From: Xylanibacter ruminicola
GTDB lineage: Bacteria; Bacteroidota; Bacteroidia; Bacteroidales; Bacteroidaceae
DNA: 64,000 bases
Direction of reading: 5' to 3'
Assembly: GCF_900107775.1 (NCBI RefSeq)
Contig: NZ_FNRF01000002.1
Location: 1 to 64,000, forward strand
How positions within the stretch are numbered: position 1 is the stretch's first letter; each line of letters begins with the position of its first letter. This document shows positions 41,781-51,129 of the stretch, one piece after another. A program made the position numbers and the translations under genes. The notes below the pieces were generated by a model, which was given only the letters and a program-made list of their open reading frames with translations, made no database searches and was not told the DNA's origin.

Positions 41781-43736
41781 CTATCCCTCGAACACATAGC
41801 CGAGGCCTTGGCGGCTGACGATGTTCTGGGCGTAGAGGCCTAACTTTTTGCGCAGGCGGGTGACGTGCACGTTAACCGTACGTTCGGTTACGATGACATC
41901 GGCCCATACCGTGTCCATGAGTTGCTGGCGGCTGAGCACGTGGTTGCGGTGGGCGAGCAACTGGTACAGCAGGTCGAACTCGGTACGGGTAAGACTGATG
42001 GGCTGGCCATCGATAGTTACGGTTCGGCGATCTACATTCATCTTCAAACCGTTATAGTTCTGATAGCGTTTGCCCAAACGTGCCTCAACCACATTCATCA
42101 CGTAATCGCCCAGCTTTTCGCAGTCGGTCACAATGTCGGTATATATTGTACCCAGCGTGTAACTATAGGCATGGCTGTTGACATCGCTAAGGGTTTGTGC
42201 CTTGATGCTGTCGCGCATGGTGTTGATGTCGGTCTCGATATCCCGCGAGGCATCGATGGTGAGGTTTTCGCGGCGACCATTCAATACAACCATCATCTGT
42301 GTCAGGGCCTCGTTTACCAGATGCTGCATATCGCGCAAACGCGCATACTGGGCAGGTGTGAAATCCTCGCGGTTTTCGCGCAGATTCTTGATGGTTCGGG
42401 CCATCTTAAAACAGGCATCGCCTATTGATTCGAGCTCGCCTATCTGACGGAACATCATACGTATCTTATCCTTGGTGGCATCGGAAAGGTGATCGTTACT
42501 TACCTGCTCAAGATAGGTGGCAATCTCTATCTCCATATTATCGGCAATGGTTTCGTAGCGTTCGATACGTTCGTACTGGCGCTCAAACTCTTTCTTATCC
42601 TTCTCGTCGGTAAGCGTGCGCGTCATACCAAACATGCGTTGCATGCGCTCGGCAAAATGGATAATCTCTTTTTGTGCCTGCATGACGGATATTTCGGGTG
42701 TTGCCATTACGCCGCCATCGATAAAGTGCAGAGTGGCGTTGGGCTTGGTAAGCTGGCGGTCGGGCAGCAAACGGCACACGACGCGCTCCATCTGGGGGAT
42801 GAAACCGATGAGCAGAGCGGTATTAAGCACATTGAAACATGTATGGAACAGGGCCAGTACCACTGGCAGAAGCGCTGTTTGTGAGCCTGTCGCAGGATTG
42901 TAGCCAACGATGCTGCACACCAGATCTACGAACGGGTAGAAAACTATCAGCACCCACACCACACCGAACATATTAAACAGCAGGTGGGCTAATGCTGCGC
43001 GTCGGGCCTCGATGCCTGCTCCGAGTGCTGCCAGATTGGCCGTAGCCGTGGTGCCGATGTTTTCGCCCATCACCAGGGCTATACCCATATAGATAGGCAG
43101 TACACCGGTAGAGCAGAGTAGGATGGTGATGGCCATGACGGCTGCCGACGACTGTACGATACAGGTGATGAGTGTGCCTGCAATCAGGAAGATAAAAATG
43201 GTGAGATAGCTGCTGGTATCGAACGATGAAAAGAAGCTTACCACCTGGGCATTGTGCTGCAGGTCCATAGCCTTACCAGCGCCGCTCAGCATAACGAGCG
43301 ACCAGAACAGAAAGGCCAATCCGAAAAGGAATTCGCCTGCATAGCGGTGGCGCTTTTTATAGATGAGCACCATGCCCACCAGGAAGGCGGGGAACACCAC
43401 TACGCTCAGGTTGAGATTATAACCCAGCGACATGATCCAAGCCGTGAGTGTGGTACCGATATTGGCACCCATGATAACCGAGATGGCTTGTGCCAGCGTG
43501 AGCAGTCCGGCACTCACGAACGATACCGTCATGACCGTAGTGGCCGACGACGACTGTACGGCGCAGGTAACAAATGTGCCAGTAAGCATGCCGGTAAATC
43601 GGTTTGTGGTCATTCGGCCAAGAATATGTCGTAATCCTGATCCTGCCATTTTCTGTAGGGCGTCGCTCATGGTCTTCATGCCATAAATAAGTAGTGCGAG
43701 CGAGCCTAAAAGTTGTAAAACAATCTCTAATGTCAT
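41781..43736 (-). CDS. Na/Pi-cotransporter-PhoU protein fused to a PhoB/OmpR-type DNA-binding domain
   Basis: A 651-aa fusion. The ATG at 43736 is chosen because longer starts fall in the -7 box. Residues about 1-320 form a Na/Pi cotransporter (NptA/YjbB-like) with its two QSS motifs (QSSSATT, residues 61-67; QSSAAVM, 195-201) and GANIGTT/GENIGTT repeats. Residues about 350-555 are a PhoU-like helical domain. Residues about 565-651 are a winged-helix domain of the response-regulator type: ISLTRTEFDLLYQLL (580-594), then the recognition helix VTERTVNVHVTRLRKKLG (616-633) and SRQGLGYVFEG at the end. The reading frame is continuous. The plain family normally ends after PhoU. The order suggests a membrane-tethered transcription factor that senses phosphate uptake. 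Confidence 0.92.
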   Translation of the reverse strand: MTLEIVLQLLGSLALLIYGMKTMSDALQKMAGSGLRHILGRMTTNRFTGMLTGTFVTCAVQSSSATTVMTVSFVSAGLLTLAQAISVIMGANIGTTLTAWIMSLGYNLNLSVVVFPAFLVGMVLIYKKRHRYAGEFLFGLAFLFWSLVMLSGAGKAMDLQHNAQVVSFFSSFDTSSYLTIFIFLIAGTLITCIVQSSAAVMAITILLCSTGVLPIYMGIALVMGENIGTTATANLAALGAGIEARRAALAHLLFNMFGVVWVLIVFYPFVDLVCSIVGYNPATGSQTALLPVVLALFHTCFNVLNTALLIGFIPQMERVVCRLLPDRQLTKPNATLHFIDGGVMATPEISVMQAQKEIIHFAERMQRMFGMTRTLTDEKDKKEFERQYERIERYETIADNMEIEIATYLEQVSNDHLSDATKDKIRMMFRQIGELESIGDACFKMARTIKNLRENREDFTPAQYARLRDMQHLVNEALTQMMVVLNGRRENLTIDASRDIETDINTMRDSIKAQTLSDVNSHAYSYTLGTIYTDIVTDCEKLGDYVMNVVEARLGKRYQNYNGLKMNVDRRTVTIDGQPISLTRTEFDLLYQLLAHRNHVLSRQQLMDTVWADVIVTERTVNVHVTRLRKKLGLYAQNIVSRQGLGYVFEG

Positions 43737-43763
43737 AGTTTTGTATTTTAATGATTTCGGTGG

Positions 43764-43795
43764 CAAAGATACGCAAAAAGAAAATAGCCTGCAAA
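43764..43795 (-). promoter_or_regulatory. Promoter of the Na/Pi-PhoU-wHTH gene
   Basis: On the minus strand the -7 box is TATCTTTG (43764-43771) with TTTG (43792-43795) 20 bp upstream. Confidence 0.75.
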
Positions 43796-43846
43796 TATTA
43801 CAGGCTACGTTTTGGTTACGATTACTTAAATAACTATATTATACCT

Positions 43847-44971
43847 TTATTTCGACGTTTTAACCGTAATCTGGGCGGGGAACATGTAAGCCGGATCGTT
43901 ACGCTGGTAAAGGGTGCGGCGCAGGGTGCCGGGCTGGGGTTTTACCTTGCCCTTGAACAGCTTGCGGCCCTGATACATAACGGTAACGGGCTTTTTAAGA
44001 TCCACCATCTCCTGGCACAACGAGAGTGTGAGCTGCGAATAGTCGCAACGGGTGATGGTAATGGTGTTGCCATCTATTTGGGCGCGTACCTCTTTTCCGC
44101 GCGCCAGCTCGTTGGCGGGAGCTGATAGCCAGTAGAAGTATGGGGTAACCACATCGGCCTGATGCCATACCACGCGCTTAGGGTAGGGGTTACGCTGATA
44201 CTGGGCCATCCAGCTAACAGCCACGGTATCAACACGATCCATCCAGTGGCCCTTGCCTTCTACGATATGTCCTTCGTGGATGTAGCCCTCGGGATCAGCT
44301 GCGTGCAGCGAGTCCATCTCGGCGATACGGTCCTGGCAGCGGTACACACGATCGTAGGCATCATCAAGCTGTCCGCACCAGATCATGAATGGGGTGTTAC
44401 GCAGATTCAGGAGCGACACATCGCCTGGGTGACCAGCCATCATCGAGGCGGCTGCCCAATGGTCGGCCATGCGTGGACCAAGGCGCCACACGCCATCGCC
44501 ACCAGCCGAGTAACCCATGATGTAAACCTTGTTGGGATTTACATCGCAGTAGGCCTGCATCATCATGATAATCTGACGGTAGAACGTGTCGTCCTCGGGA
44601 CGGAAATGAAGATCCCATGTATTGGTGATGGCACGCGGACTGAGATAAACGGCACCCTGAGGGCGATACAGTCGCTTCTGGTTCTCCCATTGCTGATCGT
44701 TCAATTCGGCAGGGGCGCCGCCACCGCCATGCAGCGAGATGTAGAGGGCGTAGCCATCGGCAGGCTTGGGGCCATAGATACTCCAATGCAGTTTCATGGT
44801 GAGGCTGTCGTTTACCAGCACCTTATTGCGGTAGGCATCGGCAAACACGGTACGTACAGAGTCCTTCCACTCGTTGATGAGTGTTTGTTCGTCGGTTGTA
44901 GCTGCACTCGCGCCGCATGCAGTAGTGAGCCACATTAGTAAGATAGTTAGTTGCTTTGCTTTCATTGTCAT
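43847..44971 (-). CDS. Secreted alpha/beta-hydrolase (esterase/PHB-depolymerase-like)
   Basis: A 374-aa exported hydrolase with an N-terminal signal (about residues 1-23; a weak lipobox, TTAC at Cys19, is possible). The oxyanion loop is LHGGGGAP. The nucleophile elbow is GYSAGGDG with its Ser in YIMGYSAGG, followed by WAAASMMAGHPGD and the conserved WCGQLDDAYD acid region. A likely catalytic His is in GKGHWMDR. These features match the PHB-depolymerase/feruloyl-esterase (CE1-like) group, but the substrate cannot be read. A secreted esterase beside xylanase genes would fit removal of acyl groups from plant xylan (inference). Starts at 44971 and 44965 are both possible. Confidence 0.8.
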   Translation of the reverse strand: MTMKAKQLTILLMWLTTACGASAATTDEQTLINEWKDSVRTVFADAYRNKVLVNDSLTMKLHWSIYGPKPADGYALYISLHGGGGAPAELNDQQWENQKRLYRPQGAVYLSPRAITNTWDLHFRPEDDTFYRQIIMMMQAYCDVNPNKVYIMGYSAGGDGVWRLGPRMADHWAAASMMAGHPGDVSLLNLRNTPFMIWCGQLDDAYDRVYRCQDRIAEMDSLHAADPEGYIHEGHIVEGKGHWMDRVDTVAVSWMAQYQRNPYPKRVVWHQADVVTPYFYWLSAPANELARGKEVRAQIDGNTITITRCDYSQLTLSLCQEMVDLKKPVTVMYQGRKLFKGKVKPQPGTLRRTLYQRNDPAYMFPAQITVKTSK

Positions 44972-44984
44972 TTAGTGTTTTTGT

Positions 44985-45019
44985 GAAAAGAGGTGGAACT
45001 CTTTGAAAGCCCCACCTCT
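44985..45019 (-). terminator. Terminator downstream of PFOR
   Basis: The arms AGAGGTGG (44989-44996) and CCACCTCT (45012-45019) are followed on the minus strand by a short TTTT run. It is weaker than other terminators in the window because of its short T-run. Confidence 0.6.
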
Positions 45020-45042
45020 CTAAATATACTATTCAGGAAAAA

Positions 45043-48000
45043 TTAGTCCTCCCAATTCTCCTGGCTCTTACGGATGTAAGACTTGTAACGGAGCTGAGCC
45101 ATGCGCTGAGCCTCAGCGAAGAGCTCCTCGGCCTCGTTAGGATAAGCCTTCTTAACACTCAGGTAGCGAACCTCGCCAAGCAGGAAGTCATGGAAGTTCT
45201 CCCAGTTAGGCTCCTTAGAGTCGAGAGAGAATGGGTTCTTGCCTTCCTCAGCCAGAGCTGGGTTGAAACGCCACAGGTGCCAGTAACCGCACTCAACAGC
45301 CTTCTTCTCCTCGGCCTGGCTCTTACCCATACCGCCCTTGGCCTTCAAGCCGTGGTTGATACATGGAGCGTAGGCGATGATGATTGAAGGTCCGTGCCAA
45401 GCCTCAGCCTCGCGGATAGCCTTGAGGGTCTGTGCGTGGTCGGCGCCCATAGCAATCTGAGCTACATATACATAACCATAAGTGGTAGCAATCATACCCA
45501 GATCCTTCTTGCGGATGCGCTTACCCTGAGCAGCGAACTGTGCGATAGCACCAAGAGGAGTAGCCTTAGAAGCCTGACCACCGGTGTTAGAGTAAACCTC
45601 GGTATCGAGTACCAGGATGTTAACATCCTCGCCAGAAGCAATCACGTGGTCGAGACCGCCGTAACCGATGTCGTAAGAGGCACCGTCACCACCGATGATC
45701 CACTGTGAACGCTTAACCAGGTAGTGATCCAGAGTCTGGAGCTCCTTGCAAGTAGGACAGCCCTTAGCAGCGCTCTCGGCGATGAGTTCGCGCAGACGTG
45801 GAGCAATCTCCTTAGTCTTCTCAGCGTCGTCCTTGTTAGCAATCCACTCAGCAGCAAGTGCCTTGTACTCGTCGCTAGCGTTGCCGTCGATCATCTCCTG
45901 CAGCAGCTTAGCTACGCGCTCCTTCATCTTCTTGTTACCAAGAGCCATACCCAGACCGAACTCGCAGAAGTCCTCGAACAGAGAGTTGTTGAATACAGGA
46001 CCCTGACCCTTCTCGTTCTTGGTGTAAGGTGTAGAAGGAATAGAAGCAGAGTAGATTGAAGAACATCCAGTAGCGTTGGCAATCATCTGACGATCACCGA
46101 ACAGCTGAGAAATCAGCTTAACGTATGGAGTCTCACCGCAACCAGAGCAAGCGCCAGAGAACTCGAACAGAGGCTGAGCGAACTGTGAGTTCTTAACATT
46201 GCTCTTGATGTCAACCAGGTTCTGCTTGCTCTTAACGTTCTTAACCAGGTACTCCCAGTTCTTAGCCTCCTGAACCATATCGGCAGCATCAGGATTGAAT
46301 GGAGCCATGGTAAGAGCCTTACCAGTCTTAGGATTGCCTGGGCAGATATCAGCACAGTTACCGCAACCCAGACAGTCGAGTACTGAAGTCTCGATGCGGA
46401 AGTGCATGCCCTTCATAGCGGCAGGAGCCTTCATCTCGAGAGTGTCGGCAGCAGCTGCGAAGCCCTTCAGCTCCTCGTCGTCGAGAACGAATGGACGGAT
46501 AGCAGCGTGAGGACAGATGTAAGCACACTGGTTACACTGGATACAGTTGTCCTTGTTCCAAACAGGAACGAAGGCCTCAACACCACGCTTCTCGTAAGCG
46601 GCTGTACCAACCTCCCATGAACCGTCGACTGTGTTGTGCTTAACGAAGTCAGAAACCTTCAGCAGGTCACCGGCCTGAGCGTTGATAGGACGTACCAGCT
46701 CCTTAACGAATGCAGGAGCGTCGTCGGCCTTAACCTCATCATCTGGCAGGTTAGCCCACTCAGGCTTAACTGTGAGCTGAACATACTCACCACCACGATC
46801 GATAGCGGCATAGTTCTTATCTACAACATCCTGACCCTTAGCGCCGTAAGACTTCAAGGCAGCAGCCTTCATCTTCTCAACAGCCAGCTCTACGGGGATA
46901 ACGCCTGTAATACGGAAGAAGGCACTCTGCAGGATAGTGTTGGTACGGTTACCAAGACCAATCTCCTGAGCAATCTTAGTAGCGTTGATGGTATAAACAG
47001 TAATGTTGTTCTGTGCGAAGTAACGCTTTACCTTGTTAGGCATGAACTTCTCCAGCTCGTCGGCGTCGAAGATAGTGTTCAGCAGGAACTGACCGTTCTT
47101 CTGCAAACCACGTGTAACGTCGTACATGTGCAGGTAAGCCTGAACGTGGCAAGCTACGAAGTTAGGTGTAGTTACCAGATAGGTAGAGCGGATAGGTGTA
47201 TCACCGAAACGCAGGTGAGAGCAGGTGAAACCTCCCGACTTCTTAGAGTCGTAAGAGAAGTAAGCCTGGCAGTACTTGTCGGTGTTGTCACCAATAATCT
47301 TAACTGAGTTCTTGTTAGCACCTACGGTACCATCGGCACCCAGACCGTAGAACTTAGCCTGGAACATGCCAGCACCACCCAGGGCGATCTCCTCAACCTC
47401 AGGCAGAGAGGTGAAGGTTACATCGTCTACGATACCAACTGTGAAGTGGTTCTTTGGCTCGGGCATAGCGAGGTTGTTGAACACGCTGATGATCTGAGCA
47501 GGTGTGGTGTCGCGGCTACCAAGACCGTAGCGACCGCCAACGATAACAGGACGATCCTGAACATCGAAGAAGGCATCCTTAACATCGAGGTACAGAGGCT
47601 CGCCGTTAGCGCCTGGCTCCTTAGTACGATCCAGAACGGCAATCTTCTTAACTGTCTTAGGAACAGCAGCCAACAGGTGCTTAACTGAGAATGGACGATA
47701 CAGGTGAACTGAGATCATACCAACCTTCTGACCGTTTGCGTTCAGGTAGTCGATAGCCTCGCGAGCTGCATCGGTAGCCGAACCCATCAGGATGATGATA
47801 CGATCGGCATCCTCGGCTCCGTAGTATGAGAACAGGTGGTACTCACGGCCGGTGATCTTAGAGATCTCGCCCAGGTACTTCTCTACTACCTCGGGTACTG
47901 CATCGTAGTAAGGATTGCTAGCCTCGCGGTGTGTGAAGAAGGTCTCGGGGTTCTCGGCGGTACCGCGTGTTACAGGGCGCTCAGGGCTCATAGCACGATC

Positions 48001-48618
48001 GCGGAAACGCTTGATGTACTCTTCCTTAACCAGAGGACGGATATCCTCCATGTCCATCATCTCAATCTTGTGATACTCGTGAGAGGTACGGAAACCATCG
48101 AAGAAGTTTACGAATGGAACCATAGTCTCGAGGGTTGCCAGGTGAGGAACAGCGGTAAGGTCCATAACCTCCTGAACTGAACCTGAGCAGAACATAGCAA
48201 AACCGGTCTGACGGCAAGCCATTACGTCCTGGTGGTCGCCAAAGATACACAGAGAGTGTGAAGCCAGCGTACGGGCAGAAACGTCGAATACGCAAGGAAT
48301 CAACTCACCGGCAATCTTGTACATGTTAGGGATCATCAGGAGCAAGCCCTGAGATGCTGTGAAGGTAGTAGTAAGGGCACCAGCCTGCAAAGAACCGTGA
48401 ACGGCACCTGCAGCACCAGCCTCTGACTGCATTTCCTGAACTGAGACGTTCTGGCCCCACAGGTTCTTACGACCACGGGCAGCCCACTCGTCAACATGCT
48501 CCGCCATTGGCGAAGACGGGGTGATGGGGTAGATAGCAGCTACCTCCGAGAACATATAGCTCACGTGAGCTGCAGCCTCGTTTCCATCACAGGTGATAAA
48601 CTTCTTTTCTTTAGCCAT
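45043..48618 (-). CDS. nifJ: Pyruvate:ferredoxin (flavodoxin) oxidoreductase
   Basis: A 1191-aa single-chain PFOR that oxidises pyruvate to acetyl-CoA and CO2 with ferredoxin reduction. All domains are in order: the pyruvate-binding N-terminal domain (ITPSSPMAEHVDEWA), domains II-III, and a 2[4Fe-4S] ferredoxin-like domain (CIQCNQCAYICPHA and CLGCGNCADICPG). The C-terminal TPP domain (ACSGCGETPYVKLISQLFGDR, and GGDGASYDIGYGGLDH with LDTEVYSNTGGQ) carries the fourth cluster cysteines. It is probably linked to the upstream ATPase only by position (66 bp, no clear promoter between). This enzyme is oxygen-sensitive and central to anaerobic metabolism here. Confidence 0.97.
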   Translation of the reverse strand: MAKEKKFITCDGNEAAAHVSYMFSEVAAIYPITPSSPMAEHVDEWAARGRKNLWGQNVSVQEMQSEAGAAGAVHGSLQAGALTTTFTASQGLLLMIPNMYKIAGELIPCVFDVSARTLASHSLCIFGDHQDVMACRQTGFAMFCSGSVQEVMDLTAVPHLATLETMVPFVNFFDGFRTSHEYHKIEMMDMEDIRPLVKEEYIKRFRDRAMSPERPVTRGTAENPETFFTHREASNPYYDAVPEVVEKYLGEISKITGREYHLFSYYGAEDADRIIILMGSATDAAREAIDYLNANGQKVGMISVHLYRPFSVKHLLAAVPKTVKKIAVLDRTKEPGANGEPLYLDVKDAFFDVQDRPVIVGGRYGLGSRDTTPAQIISVFNNLAMPEPKNHFTVGIVDDVTFTSLPEVEEIALGGAGMFQAKFYGLGADGTVGANKNSVKIIGDNTDKYCQAYFSYDSKKSGGFTCSHLRFGDTPIRSTYLVTTPNFVACHVQAYLHMYDVTRGLQKNGQFLLNTIFDADELEKFMPNKVKRYFAQNNITVYTINATKIAQEIGLGNRTNTILQSAFFRITGVIPVELAVEKMKAAALKSYGAKGQDVVDKNYAAIDRGGEYVQLTVKPEWANLPDDEVKADDAPAFVKELVRPINAQAGDLLKVSDFVKHNTVDGSWEVGTAAYEKRGVEAFVPVWNKDNCIQCNQCAYICPHAAIRPFVLDDEELKGFAAAADTLEMKAPAAMKGMHFRIETSVLDCLGCGNCADICPGNPKTGKALTMAPFNPDAADMVQEAKNWEYLVKNVKSKQNLVDIKSNVKNSQFAQPLFEFSGACSGCGETPYVKLISQLFGDRQMIANATGCSSIYSASIPSTPYTKNEKGQGPVFNNSLFEDFCEFGLGMALGNKKMKERVAKLLQEMIDGNASDEYKALAAEWIANKDDAEKTKEIAPRLRELIAESAAKGCPTCKELQTLDHYLVKRSQWIIGGDGASYDIGYGGLDHVIASGEDVNILVLDTEVYSNTGGQASKATPLGAIAQFAAQGKRIRKKDLGMIATTYGYVYVAQIAMGADHAQTLKAIREAEAWHGPSIIIAYAPCINHGLKAKGGMGKSQAEEKKAVECGYWHLWRFNPALAEEGKNPFSLDSKEPNWENFHDFLLGEVRYLSVKKAYPNEAEELFAEAQRMAQLRYKSYIRKSQENWED

Positions 48619-48684
48619 TGTCTTTGATAACTATAAAAAATGAATAACTATATGTGTAACTTTTACTTAATAGACTCTACATTA

Positions 48685-49878
48685 TTAATATAGGAATCCC
48701 AGTAGCCACAAGGGTATCTGGTTTTCTTTTCCTATCTCGGTATTGTAACGCGCATAAATGATGTCGGGCGACGTGCGCAGCTTGCCGGTTGCCTTGGCAT
48801 CTATCACGCGGAACTTTAGCTTCTCATCTACCACGTAGTTAGCATCGCGCGTGCTGCAGCTGTTAACCTTATGATCCTTCCACAGCGAGTTAACGAAGAA
48901 TGTCTCCATCGCCTCCTGCTTATCTACCTGGATGGGGTAGATGGCGTACATCAGGTTTGAGTTGTGCAGCATTATCTTGGTGGGTTTCTTGGGAAACTCC
49001 TGACCAACGGGATAAATCATATTCAGCAGGCGGGCATCGGTAAGATTCTTGATGTAGTTCATTACCGTGGCGCGACTGGTTTCGATATCCTGTGCCAGCT
49101 TACTTACGTTAGGAGCCTTCGAGGCGCCCTCTTCGGCAATCTGGTAGAACAGCTTCTTTATCTTAGTAAGGTATTTCAGCTCAATCTGCTTTACCAACAG
49201 AATATCCACCTCGGTCATCATGTTCATCGTCTTCAGCAGGTTCTCGCTGTAGTTGCGATGCTCCTGGAAGAAGGGGTAGAAACCGTGGTGAATGTAATCC
49301 TGGAAATACTTGTTGGGCGATGCCTTAGGCAGGATCTGCTTGATAATATGCTCGTGATCCTTCAGAATCTCTTCGAGTGTGTAGGGCTTGAAGTTATTGC
49401 CCGTCATCAGATTGATGAACTCGCGGAACGAGAAACCGCGCAGGTTGTAGCTCTTTACGATACCGTTAAGCTCGGGGTTCTCGTCCTTCAGGCGCATCAC
49501 ACTCGAACCGGTGAACACAATCTTCAGGTTGGGGTACAGGTCGTAGCACTTACGGAGCTCGCTACTCCATTCGGGCTGCTTAAACACCTGGTCGATCAGA
49601 AGCACACGACCGCCCTGCTTGTAGAACTTGCCTGCAAAGCTGGCGATGCCCTGGCCCTGAAAGTAGAAGTTGTTCATGTTGATATACAGACATTGCTTGT
49701 CGAGTACATCAAAATTCTCCTTAGCGTACTGAAGTAGAAAAGTGGTTTTGCCGACACCTCGTGTACCTTTAATTCCTATCATGCGGTCGTTCCAGTTTAT
49801 CTCATCCATAAGAATGCGACGAACCGGTGCATTTACATGCTCTACGAGATATCTGTGCGTCCTGAAAAAAGCTTCCAT
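48685..49878 (-). CDS. AAA-family ATPase, orphan (DUF4143-like)
   Basis: About 397 aa from the ATG at 49878. An in-frame start at 49947 lies upstream of the promoter and is rejected. The Walker A is GTRGVGKTT and Walker B is VLLIDQV, with IVFTGSSVMRL as the sensor motif. The C-terminal half holds a helix-turn-helix-like ETSRATVMNYIKNLTDARLL segment and a nuclease-like end with KLKFRVIDAKATG. It resembles the DUF4143 ATPase group but is only distantly like the copy at 35203. Its function is unknown. It is transcribed divergently from the ATP-grasp gene. Confidence 0.83.
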   Translation of the reverse strand: MEAFFRTHRYLVEHVNAPVRRILMDEINWNDRMIGIKGTRGVGKTTFLLQYAKENFDVLDKQCLYINMNNFYFQGQGIASFAGKFYKQGGRVLLIDQVFKQPEWSSELRKCYDLYPNLKIVFTGSSVMRLKDENPELNGIVKSYNLRGFSFREFINLMTGNNFKPYTLEEILKDHEHIIKQILPKASPNKYFQDYIHHGFYPFFQEHRNYSENLLKTMNMMTEVDILLVKQIELKYLTKIKKLFYQIAEEGASKAPNVSKLAQDIETSRATVMNYIKNLTDARLLNMIYPVGQEFPKKPTKIMLHNSNLMYAIYPIQVDKQEAMETFFVNSLWKDHKVNSCSTRDANYVVDEKLKFRVIDAKATGKLRTSPDIIYARYNTEIGKENQIPLWLLGFLY

Positions 49879-49917
49879 TCCTGCTTGATTTGTTTCTTTG
49901 TACTTTAAAAAGTGGTG

Positions 49918-49947
49918 CAAAGATACACATTTTATCTTAAATTGCAA
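49918..49947 (-). promoter_or_regulatory. Promoter of the orphan ATPase
   Basis: On the minus strand the -7 box is TATCTTTG (49918-49925) with TTG (49945-49947) 19 bp upstream. It fixes the start of the ATPase at 49878. Confidence 0.7.
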
Positions 49948-49979
49948 ACTCTAATTAGCAAAATCTCAAAAAAAAGTAG

Positions 49980-49987
49980 TAATTTTG
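49980..49987 (+). promoter_or_regulatory. -7 box of the ATP-grasp gene
   Basis: TAATTTTG followed by CGCC, about 17 bp before the ATG at 50005, which leaves a leader of roughly 11 nt. No -33 TTG is obvious. Confidence 0.55.
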
Positions 49988-50004
49988 CGCCAAAATTGAA
50001 TAAA

Positions 50005-51054
50005 ATGGCAAAATTATACGTATTTAATCCAGAACACGACCTTGCTTTGGCTGCAAACCTCTCAAATTTTACAGCGCCGCATGCCGGACGACAGTTGCGA
50101 CATGATTTGGGATACCTGCCCGCACTTTGGGCTGGCGACGACGACCTGATTCTGGTGGATGATGTGGAAACAGCCGTGAGGGCTTATGGCCGATTAAGGG
50201 CTAAAGTGGGTGGAACACCCAAGAAGTTTATTAATGCATCGCAGTTGGCTAACGAGGATATTACAGATGTGGAACCTTGGGGCTGGGATCTGGCCTTGCG
50301 CGCTTTCTTGAAGCGTAAGGGCGTAGATGCCGTGCCTAATGAGGAACAGATAGATGTGATTCGCGACTTGTCGCATCGCAAGCATGCGATAGATTTGCTG
50401 CGCCAGTTGCAGCAGCCAGGCTGCATAGGTACTTCGTGTTGTGCTGACACCATCTTTGAGATTCGTGATGAGTTGAAGTGTCATGGTAAGGTGGTGGTAA
50501 AAGCACCTTGGAGCAGTAGTGGGCGAGGGGTACGTTTCTTAACCGCGGCTTTCGACGACTATCAGGAGCGCTGGATTAAGAACATCGTCAAGAGTCAGGG
50601 ATGTGTAGTTGTAGAGCCTTATTATAATAAGGTGAAAGATTTTGGTATGGAGTTTGTGAGCGATGGCAATGGTCAGGTTACGTATCTGGGTTTATCGCTA
50701 TTTCATACCAAGAACGGCGCCTATACGGGCAATCTGATTGCTACCGAAGAAGATAAACAGGAATTGATAAGTAGCTATATACCAGCGGAATTGCTGACAG
50801 AAGTTAGAGAAAAAATTTGCCAGTATATGGGCCAGAAGTTAAAGGATAGGTATCGTGGACCGTTCGGCGTGGATATGATGCTGGTATCAACCGCTGATAA
50901 GGACGGGTTCCTGCTGCACCCATGTGTTGAGATAAATCTGCGTCGCACCATGGGGCACGTGGCGCTGGCCATTCAGCCTTTTGCCGATGGCTTTACACGT
51001 GTGATGCGAATAGAATATACCGACAAATACAAGATGCACGTGGTAAAGCGATAG
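50005..51054 (+). CDS. Orphan ATP-grasp protein of unknown function
   Basis: A 349-aa protein; the start at 50005 (MAKLYVFNPEHDLALAAN) lies just after the -7 box. An ATP-grasp fold is indicated by KVVVKAPWSSSGRGVRFL (Lys166 in the nucleotide-binding strand), the GPFGVDMML strand, and the acidic metal-binding segment CVEINLRRTMGH (Glu309 and Asn311). I do not recognise the family. ATP-grasp enzymes join carboxylates to amines or thiols, so ligation or peptide tailoring is possible, but no substrate or partner is visible. It is a single gene divergent from an AAA ATPase and ends at a strong terminator. Confidence 0.8.
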   Translation: MAKLYVFNPEHDLALAANLSNFTAPHAGRQLRHDLGYLPALWAGDDDLILVDDVETAVRAYGRLRAKVGGTPKKFINASQLANEDITDVEPWGWDLALRAFLKRKGVDAVPNEEQIDVIRDLSHRKHAIDLLRQLQQPGCIGTSCCADTIFEIRDELKCHGKVVVKAPWSSSGRGVRFLTAAFDDYQERWIKNIVKSQGCVVVEPYYNKVKDFGMEFVSDGNGQVTYLGLSLFHTKNGAYTGNLIATEEDKQELISSYIPAELLTEVREKICQYMGQKLKDRYRGPFGVDMMLVSTADKDGFLLHPCVEINLRRTMGHVALAIQPFADGFTRVMRIEYTDKYKMHVVKR

Positions 51055-51072
51055 CATCCGATAACAAAAAGT

Positions 51073-51102
51073 AATCCCTGCCAAACTACATTGGCAGGGA
51101 TT
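51073..51102. terminator. Bidirectional terminator between ATP-grasp gene and biotin-carrier gene
   Basis: A 12-bp perfect stem, AATCCCTGCCAA / TTGGCAGGGATT, has an ACTACA loop and lies between convergent genes. Confidence 0.85.
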
Positions 51103-51129
51103 TCTCTTTATTATTAATAAGGTGTAATC

